NCBI RefSeq assembly: GCF_019112545.1
Contig: NW_025064899.1
Location: forward strand, 575,364 to 639,363
Direction of reading: 5' to 3'
Length of the DNA stretch: 64,000 bases
From: Guyanagaster necrorhizus
Taxonomy: Eukaryota; Basidiomycota; Agaricomycetes; Agaricales; Physalacriaceae
Shown here piece by piece: positions 57,520 through 64,000 of this stretch. Made by a program: the position numbers and the translations under genes. Numbering within the stretch: the stretch's first letter is position 1; every line of letters starts with the position of its first letter. A model generated the notes under the pieces. It saw only the letters and a program-made list of their open reading frames with translations. It had not been told where the DNA came from and searched no databases.

Positions 57520-57756
57520 ATGCAGGTGCTTGTTGGTCCGCTTCATATAGCAATCATACTGCATGATCTCCCCCAGGAAAGGAATATCATTCTACCACAC
57601 TTTTGTAGACGGATGGATACATGTGGAAAAGATATTCCCTCTTACATTATGCTGGAATTGCCAGTGGCCATCATGTACATGGAGTCGGTTGAGTCACTGA
57701 TATCTGAGTCAGGTCAAATTTGCTACTTTTTCTCATCAAGAAACATGACATGCTAG
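57520..57756 (+). other. Open reading frame possibly belonging to gene G1
   Basis: A 78-codon ORF starting ATG at 57,520 (MQVLVGPLHIAIILHDLPQE, LELPVAIMYMESVESLISES) with acceptable composition. It lies on the same strand just upstream of the G1 exons and could be an earlier exon. There is no splice proof. Confidence 0.3.
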
Positions 57757-57993
57757 GCTATTTCCCTGGTCCAACTGAATTTCAAGCCACAAACATATCA
57801 ATATCTTCCAAATTGAAGGTGGTCGGTGTATTTTCAATCGACATTTTCTGAAATGGACGAGGTGAAAATCATTCTAGTGATTTCAACTCTGCACCTCAAT
57901 GAAGATGCTCAGGTATGACCTTATGGCTCGCTATGCTCAAATTCTCTCATCATAGAAATTTCAACAGTTCACATGTACTACCTGAATCTGCAG

Positions 57994-58563
57994 TTCAACA
58001 GACGCGGCTTGCAAGATTCCAGAGGCCGTTGCATATCTATGTGCCTACCCGTCCCTGGTTACGGCATTAGTACGTTCGATTACAGTCTTTGGCTCCTAAT
58101 GAATATCTAGACTATTACACCTGCCGCGGCCTCTATTTTGACCAGAATTTTACCGGAATATTTTAATGGGCCGCTTCGGGTAGAATATCAAGTCTCTTCC
58201 GGAAAGATCTATCGCCTTCAAATGATGTAAGGGTTTGGGGGGTTCCTTCGACTTCGTCACGATTTGTCACTTAATTGTTTCGTCGCACGATCCCACATAA
58301 TTGTTCTGACAGCCTTGTCAGGAAGACCTGGATCCTCATCTGTCCGATGCTCTCTCTGCTAGACCTTTCATTTTGTCGTCTCAAGTTTCGCAGAATCGCA
58401 GTTCCGCTGAGGACATCGCGCAGCATCTGATCAAAGATAGAATACAGGCTTTCGTAGTATTGAGCCTTCGTCAATGGGTAAGATAATAAGCAAAGTAAAT
58501 CGTCGTCGACAGGAATCCACAAGCTTCACACAAAGAGTGTATCCAACCGTCGGTCTCATTTAA
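57994..58563 (+). CDS. G1: unknown spliced gene convergent with K3 (3' part)
   Basis: Visible exons: 57,994-58,069 (STDAACKIPEAVAYLCAYPS), 58,111-58,226 (PEYFNGPLRVEYQVSSGKIY), 58,322-58,477 (DIAQHLIKDRIQAFVVLSL) and 58,513-58,563 (SFTQRVYPTVGLI, stop TAA). Introns have GT-AG ends. The join 58,226/58,322 leaves a 1-nt phase conflict with the best downstream frame, so one site is misassigned or the gene is decaying. The last two exons recur at about 61,935-62,085, and the terminal codons recur at 50,372. It ends about 90 bp from the K3 stop, tail to tail. No domain recognised. Confidence 0.5.
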
Positions 58564-58652
58564 GGGACGAAGAAGTCAGGGTCAAGTCCGGTCTAGCTGA
58601 TGACACAATAAGCTCATTGTTGGCAATTTCATCTATGACATACAGCCAATTT

Positions 58653-60381
58653 CTACCACTTCTCCCACTCTACCGCCCTCCGCTGAATACCGATATAATC
58701 AGACAATACCGCCACCGGACAACTGCGTCGCATTTCAACGACAGAATCCACAAGCTGCGACATCGTCGGCCTTAGTTCCGGATTCGACGACCGCATTTGA
58801 GCAACCATCGTGAGGAGCCACATTGCCATTCGCAAAGTTGCCTTCGGGAACGATCCGTTCACCTGCAATTTATGTTCAGCATCTTCGACAACGGGGTGGA
58901 AACTTGAGCAATTACCTCGTTGATTTTCCCGATGTACTGAAATTATCGTCATGTAAAAGACAGCTGTACAGTAGTGGTACTACGCACCTCATCGAACGCT
59001 TGCATCTGAATTGAAGTCAGAATGGAATGTCGTAGAAAGTCAAAATTGGGAATACTAACAATTTGTTGGCTCTGGATGCCATCCTAGAACGAAGATCAGG
59101 GTGCTAGGTTGAATACAGAATAGATGTTACGCCAACCTGGGCAAAGTACTTTCCGAACACGCCATCGAACGAAAAATCTTCGTCAAAGGCCTTGAGATGC
59201 TACACGGAAAACGGCGTCAGAACAGCACTGCCATGATCTAGAAAGAAGCATACCTTCTCCAAGAATCCTTTGACTTCCCTATCCATGTCAGTGTTAAGCA
59301 TCCGACCTAAATACCACACGTCTGCCTTAAAGGGACAATACGGATCGCCAACGAGCATTTCCGGCGCGTATTGTCTACCATATTCCCCGATCCTACCTAC
59401 TCGGACATTCGGTAGGCCGGTAATTCTCCTGCTCGAAGGATCCGAACCTTCATCGAAACAAACTGCGGTCTCGAAATCGTTGATATAGTATCGAATAGGG
59501 AAGTGAGATCGAAATGGCCCAGTGACATCAGTTTCTGTAGTCCCGGCAGGCCGCTTTCGACGCCCTAGGAAGTTGAAAAGAATATTATCACTATCAAGAT
59601 CCTAGGGTTTCATCAGCAAAGTACAGACCACCACGTCAAAGTGCGTACGAGATGTGCAATCAAGTTGTCATGACAGAACTTGACGCCCTGGAAAAAGAAA
59701 ACGGGATTCAGGTAACTACAGAATGTCTCGATGGACACCGTACCTTGAATACCTGTACGAGATAGTCCAGGATCTCGTCCACGTTGTAAAACCACGGAAT
59801 GTACCAGCCGTCAGAAAGCAGAGGGAAAACGACGAATCTGAGTCCGTTGAATTCAAGTTCGTTCAAGAGAGGAAGGGTGTAGTTATCTCCTCGAAAAGCG
59901 GTCTGTCCTTTGCAGAGCCGCCGGATGGCTTTATAGTGCTCGTCTCCTGTGGCGTCGCCATCGATACTGATTAGACGAATGACAACGTCCTGATTGTGTA
60001 TGGTGCGCGCAGCACAATGGATGTTTTTCTACATGATTGGTAATGAGCAGACTGAACTGAAAAAATACAAAAACTCAAACGTACGAGTTGGCCAAAGTCC
60101 GGTTCACGAATGGCGATGCCGGGCTCACAGTCATAGCGAGTCAAGAAAGTATATCCGTCGGGTCGGCGAGGTTCGTCGCTTGCTGGAGTAAGCGATACTC
60201 GGTGGTGGTCCCAGTCCCCCAAGCCACGTTCATACATAGTTACCCACAAGGTGTAACCGTGTTCTTGGAAGAATATTTGAAGTGGCTCACGCTTCCAGAG
60301 GTCATATGGCCAACTGCCCTCCGGCTTCCAGCATCTTTCGCGCCATTCGTGTAATGTCTTGGGCCATTCGATCAGCGTCAT
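58653..60381 (-). CDS. K3: kinase-like (probable pseudokinase) gene, full-length paralogue of K2
   Basis: ATG at 60,381 and stop TAG at 58,653. Exon 1 is 60,381-60,085 and exon 2 is 60,028-59,744. Later exons follow the K2 pattern, including the very short exons before the last one (MQAFDE). Features: FFQEHGYTLW, DVVIRLIS (VAIK Lys to Arg), LAHL/AHLDLDSDNIL loop, NDFETAV (DFE), YAPEM, DVWYLGR. Length is about 430 aa, close to K2. It is the CpG-rich reference against which K1 decay can be read. Orientation is opposite to K2. Confidence 0.8.
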
Positions 60382-61019
60382 GGTGTGGATGGGCTAGGTG
60401 GTGAATAAAGATGGTCACGAATGGAACTGGTCAACTTTGCACCTGTAAAGGATTAAAACTCCGCCTTGTACTCGATTGATGTGATATTGATGAACCGAAC
60501 TTGAACCGATCTCACTTGGATGTGAATTCCTTCCGGAACTGCCAGCCGCCAGACATTGGGGTCATTCATGACTGTTAGACTAAAGTATTTTTTTCGGGAG
60601 GAGCCAGACCTCCGACTGTCAAGCTGACGAGCGCTGATGGGACCCTGAGCCTGCAGGCTGACACTGAAGCGCTGCTTCAGATCTCAATTTCAGAGATGGC
60701 CGGGAATAGTGATTGTAGGAGTGCCGTAGACTCGGTATTCGAACTCGGGCTGCAAATAACTGAGCCCGCTTCGTTCGATTGGTAACTAGTCTTCCAATCA
60801 TAGGGTTCGATTACTGAAGCGCCCAAAACACTCAAGCCCAATGGCGTAGTCTATCTCGGACTCGGGCACTTCAGTTATCGCAACCCTTGAAAGTCACAGG
60901 AGGCACTATGACAGGTTCCAATGTGAAAACCATTATTTAGAAACTTCCGTTGCAAAACTTTTATAAAAAATTGAGGTCATTCGGATCCTTTTGGAGGATG
61001 GTTATGCCGCCCGAAAACA
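60382..61019. other. Intergenic region between K3 and the small gene
   Basis: No supportable ORF. It contains several GGTTCGA-type strings and a tRNA-like half near 60,768-60,822. It probably carries the divergent promoters of K3 (minus) and the small gene (plus). Confidence 0.5.
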
Positions 61020-61027
61020 TATAAATA
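61020..61027 (+). promoter_or_regulatory. TATA box of the small three-exon gene
   Basis: TATAAATA lies about 82 bp before the ATG at 61,109, followed by a CT-rich stretch (CTCTCACATCAGTCTCTTC) typical of fungal transcription starts. Confidence 0.6.
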
Positions 61028-61108
61028 CCACCATAGGACGTCTTATTACTCTCACATCAGTCTCTTCATTCAAACAGAGCCAGTCAGAGCAGCGTCTCCC
61101 TCATCCTC

Positions 61109-61418
61109 ATGTCAGAAATTCAAGTATACAACCACACCGATGGTAAGGTATACGTCGGTACACGGCTAAACCGCTTCACCACAATGGTCAGTCTCATCAT
61201 CTCTACCTCATGTTTGACCTACCTGAAAGTTGACTAACATCTAGATCAATGGAGTGGGCTATTATATCCTTCAGTTTTCCGATAAACGGACTTTTCGCTG
61301 CCCCATCACCGATTGTAGAGATGCGTAAGTGTCGATGTTGTGAGCGAGCAAAGTAGATCTGGGCTCACAGTGTATTTGTAGGCCTGCTGGGACGCCTTTA
61401 ACCACTCGCCTAAACTAG
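61109..61418 (+). CDS. Small three-exon gene, 64-aa protein
   Basis: Exons 61,109-61,186, 61,245-61,324 and 61,382-61,418 total 195 nt and encode 64 aa plus TAG. Intron 1 is GTCAGT...CTAG with branch site TGACTAAC; intron 2 starts with consensus GTAAGT. A TATA box lies at 61,020. The protein begins MSEIQVYNHTDGKVYVG, has YYILQFSDKRTFRCP and a Cys pair (RCPITDC). No signal peptide or membrane segment is seen, so it is probably cytosolic. No family is recognised. It is compact, well signalled and not part of the kinase duplication. Confidence 0.65.
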
Positions 61419-61609
61419 ACGCCTCCAGTCATGGAACTACTTAACACGCTAACTTTGCTTTTACCTTTCTTTTGATCGAAGCTGCTATGTCCCATACTTT
61501 CCTATGTAGTCCTCTTTGTTTGTTCTTACCGAATCACGATTTCACCCTACTCAATTTCTTGTATGCTGATTAAGTTAACGGAAGTGTCATGGACGCGCCA
61601 GAATACTAT

Positions 61610-61835
61610 GCTCTAGTTTCGTCTTCTGCTATGATACTAAAATTAGCAGTGCAATATTGCAGATGACTTTTGGACATCGTAAACGTGGTAATTACCTTGG
61701 AAGAACTATGCAGCACGATAGCTGATATCTGAAGCGGCTCATTAAACAAGTCATTTGCAACATCCTGCGATCTGTGTATGACCTTATTCTCATAGACATT
61801 CAACAACAATCTGAATAGGCTTCCAGCAATTAATT
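61610..61835 (+). repeat. Segment duplicated (inverted) at 51,900-52,120
   Basis: It shares TCATTTGCAACATCCTG and CATAGACATTCAAC with the reverse complement of 51,900-52,080. It lies just upstream of the G1b fragment, so the duplicated block may have included it. The minus ORF 61,809-61,606 over it has no motif. Confidence 0.65.
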
Positions 61836-61899
61836 GACCAGAGATCTTGAATCGAACTATCCGGAGACCACGGCATAATCGGTGGTCTCTGTCGAGCTG

Positions 61900-62085
61900 T
61901 ATCAGAGAACATCTGGATATCGTACATGTCGGACATGGCGCAGCATCTAATCAACGATAGAATAAAGGCTTTTGCGGTACTGAGTGTTCGTCTGGCAAGA
62001 TAACAAGAAAAGTATATCTTCATCCACAGGAATCCAGAAGCTTTACACAAAGAGTGTATCCGAGTCTCGGCCTGATTTAAGCGAT
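61900..62085 (+). pseudogene. G1b: fragment of a second copy of G1
   Basis: An exon reading MAQHLINDRIKAFAVLSV (about 61,935-61,990), an intron of about 40 bp with GT...CAG, then SRSFTQRVYPSLGLI and TAA near 62,085 match the last two exons of G1. The upstream exons are absent. It lies tail to tail with K4, as G1 does with K3. Confidence 0.6.
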
Positions 62086-62159
62086 GAATCAGTCGGGTCC
62101 AAGTTATTTCTAGCTGATGACGCAATAAGCTCATTGTCGGCAATTCCGTCTATGATATG

Positions 62160-62368
62160 CAGCCAATTTCTACCACTTCTACCACTCTACCGCCCTCCGC
62201 TGAGTACCGATATAATCAGACAATATCGCCGCCGGACAACTGTGTCGCATTTCAGTGACAGTGTCCACAAGCTGCGACATCGTCGGCCTTTGTTCTGGAT
62301 TCGACGACCGCATTTGAGCAACCATCGTGAGGAGCCACATTGCCATTCGCAAAGTTGCCTTCAGGAGC
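62160..62368 (-). pseudogene. K4: last-exon fragment of the kinase-like gene
   Basis: Minus-strand homology to the last exon of K2/K3 (KATLRMAMWLLTMVAQM, RPTMSQLVDTV, CPAAILSDYIGTQ, RAVEW). It ends abruptly near 62,368, where K3 continues into the microexons. CpG is retained. It is a truncated duplicate. Confidence 0.75.
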
Positions 62369-62572
62369 AAGGATGATCCGCCGGCTACATAGTTACGCAT
62401 GTATGCTCTGATCCTCGAGCATCAAACACACTATATTTTTACAGGATCAGACTCGTCGCAGCGCAGCAGTGCACCCTCAGCGAGGCCACGACCCCCATCT
62501 CCAAATCCAAATCAAAGTCGCGCCCAGAGCTCTCAGACCCCATCGATCATCCGTCGAGAACACTAGTGCCGA

Positions 62573-62779
62573 CTAGGTCGACAGTCTATCGGACAAATTC
62601 ACGGCAGTAACTCCCCACAGGAAAACTTCTTCATTACTACGGGATGGGGGATCCAGGTCCGCGCCTTCGTATGTGCGAAAGATGAAGCCAGTGTGAATCG
62701 CAGGGGTGTAAGCAGATGGCAGCCGTAGACATTCTTCGGGACTTTCGAGGACATGAAGGCGCTTACCGGAGGAGACCAT
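62573..62779 (-). other. Candidate minus-strand exon, unknown
   Basis: An open minus frame of 68 codons (LESPEECLRLPSAYTPAIH, EEVFLWGVTAVNLSDRLST, stop) with protein-like composition. Upstream on minus YIFIDNYTVSMVSSGK reads in the same frame. No family or definite splice sites. It may be the C-terminus of a small gene. Confidence 0.35.
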
Positions 62780-62870
62780 GGAAACAGTATAGTTGTCGAT
62801 GAAAATGTAGGTCTGTCATTTAAGGCTGCGTCGGACCAGGTCCTAAGAGAAATACGTGAGCAAACTGTGA

Positions 62871-63428
62871 TTTTCTCCACATATAAGGCGAGATATCGGA
62901 GTTTGGAGTGCACTTGGGGAAGTTTGCGAGCTACGTCGATCGTCGTTAGCTGCAGAGTTTGCCGTTCTGAAGGAACTTGAGCATGGAGAATCAGAAATAG
63001 TACATTTTCGAAATCCTGAAGGACGACAAATTATTTATCATTTAAGGGAGTGCTTCTATCCATTATCACTTGCTTTAACGAGTAGCCAAAGACAGGGCAT
63101 TTTTTGTCCAGACAACTCTAGTCACCAGGAGGAGCTCTGAGACAGGAAAGGCACACAATTTTGGTCTCTGCAAGGTGGTGGAGTTGAAGTAGTGGGAGTC
63201 GACGATTGCGCTCTTTTAAATTCTATACACTCTGATGAGATGCAAATTAGACATAAAACGGACGAGTTGGCACGTTTGAGACGCCAGGACGCGCTGTATC
63301 CGAACTGGGGGTTCACTCGCCGCCTGTGTATCGGAACGCCATCAGTCATACAGAAAGCCTTGAGATCTCATAGCTCTATCCATGCCTGGCCACACGAGTA
63401 CAGACCACAGACGAACTGGGGGCCATGA
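62871..63428 (+). CDS. G2: C-terminal part of an unknown spliced gene
   Basis: The open segment 62,871-63,120 (RRDIGVWSALGEVCEL, AEFAVLKELEHGESEIVHF, RQIIYHLRECFYPLSLAL) joins in phase to 63,175-63,428 through a 54-bp GT-AG intron (63,121-63,174). It reads VEVVGVDDCALLNSIHSDEM, RRQDALYPNWGFTRRL, QTNWGP, stop. Together they make 167 aa without internal stop. The 5' exon and start are not found. No domain is recognised; the charged helix HKTDELARLRRQD is the clearest feature. It probably encodes a soluble protein. Confidence 0.45.
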
Positions 63429-64000
63429 TCATCCTTGGCAAAATCATAACAGTCAGAGAATCACTGCACGGAAGACGGATCCAGTGGCGGCGGAACGAAC
63501 CTAAGCCATTTACCGACCCCTCAAGGGATTAGAGCCCTGCATGAACCCAGGAGTATTTTCTGGCGATATAGAGGCATTTTGAGACCAACAGCCGATGAGA
63601 TGAGCCTACGAGAACAATGAGAATCAGCACAGAGCCGTGCTTAGCATAGGCATCATCCGCACCTTTGACGATCTTTTCATACATTAGCATGTGCGCCTAT
63701 CGCTCCTTCCGAACGTCGATGATAGCTTTCCCGAGTCCAAGCTGAACCTCGGCAGAGAGCAGAGCAAAGTTTTTTGAGTTAAAGTGCCGGCGTATTTCCT
63801 TGTTCAATGCTCCTCGTAACAGCAATTAACATCGGTAGCACGTCACATCTAGCTCTGTCGGTGCCCCTTGGTTGACGGGAAGAAAGAAGAAGGGCAGTGA
63901 TGGTGATGGTAAGAAGCTGAAAGTCGGCCGATCATTTTCCCTCTTACCACCATCATCCAGCTCCGCCTCTGTACGGTCCTTGGCGACTGATTAACATCGT
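63429..64000. other. Right edge, no recognised gene
   Basis: Normal-CpG sequence without a supportable ORF. The last 150 bp have purine-rich then pyrimidine-rich runs that could be part of a promoter or intron of a gene beyond the window. Confidence 0.4.

Noticed and set aside
60768..60822. tRNA-like sequence: CGCTTCG ... CTTCCAA ... GGTTCGATT ... TGAAGCG with a pairing acceptor-like stem
   Set aside because: Only about 55 nt long, no proper D-arm, and the T-stem does not pair. At best a tRNA-Gly relic.
1..64000. CRISPR arrays, phage genes, bacterial operons, riboswitches
   Set aside because: No short regularly spaced direct repeats and no prokaryotic gene organisation. Introns and retroelements are eukaryotic.

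Overview
The window looks like a chromosome segment of a filamentous basidiomycete, most likely an Agaricomycete. The reasons are short GT-AG introns (about 40-95 bp) with CTAAC/CTGAC-type branch sites, chromovirus-type Ty3/Gypsy elements, a LINE of the type common in mushroom genomes, and kinase-like host genes of agaric character. The species cannot be named from the sequence. There are two sharply different parts. Positions 1 to about 52,000 are a nested graveyard of transposable elements almost devoid of CpG. Positions about 52,000 to 64,000 have normal CpG content and hold short, intron-rich host genes.

Element layout, outermost to innermost. A kinase-like gene copy (K1) and the last codons of a neighbouring gene are abutted by the poly(A) tail of a LINE (about 8,342-8,602 plus 41,817-50,371). 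The LINE is split by a plus-strand Gypsy element A1 (8,603-41,811, TSD ATAGA). A1 is split inside pol by an inverted Gypsy of the same family, A2 (13,257-38,401, TSD AGATG/AGATA). A2 is split inside its integrase by a large plus-strand Gypsy of a second family, B1 (14,426-31,634, 4-bp TSD GCAG). Further insertions are solo LTRs A5 (7,610-8,055), A6 (35,019-35,540), B2 (5,411-7,320) and B3 (47,142-48,803), plus remnants A3 (about 5,191-8,341) and A4 (1-4,066). Removing each insertion restores a readable protein across the junction, so the order of events is well supported.

Family A elements have 5-bp TSDs, about 470-bp LTRs, a chromodomain, an unusually long region before the gag core, and a primer site complementary to their own predicted RNA 5' end (Tf1/sushi-like self-priming). 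Family B has about 1.77-kb LTRs, 4-bp TSDs and the order gag-protease-RT-RNase H-integrase. It also carries about 5 kb of antisense, intron-containing genes between integrase and 3' LTR; one of them has a CCHC zinc knuckle that appears only after splicing.

The right side (52-64 kb) holds an intact nine-exon pseudokinase-like gene K2 (53,422-55,143), a full-length paralogue K3 on the other strand (60,381-58,653), a K4 fragment, a convergent unknown gene G1 next to K3 and K4, a compact 64-aa three-exon gene (61,109-61,418), and the C-terminal part of an unknown gene (62,871-63,428). K1 versus K3 shows directly what happens to DNA next to the element nest: CpG sites become TpG or CpA while most other bases stay unchanged. 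All element genes appear dead. Several lost catalytic aspartates in C-G-A contexts where CpG decay gives Asn, and most in-frame stops in B1 are TGA where Arg (CGA) is expected.
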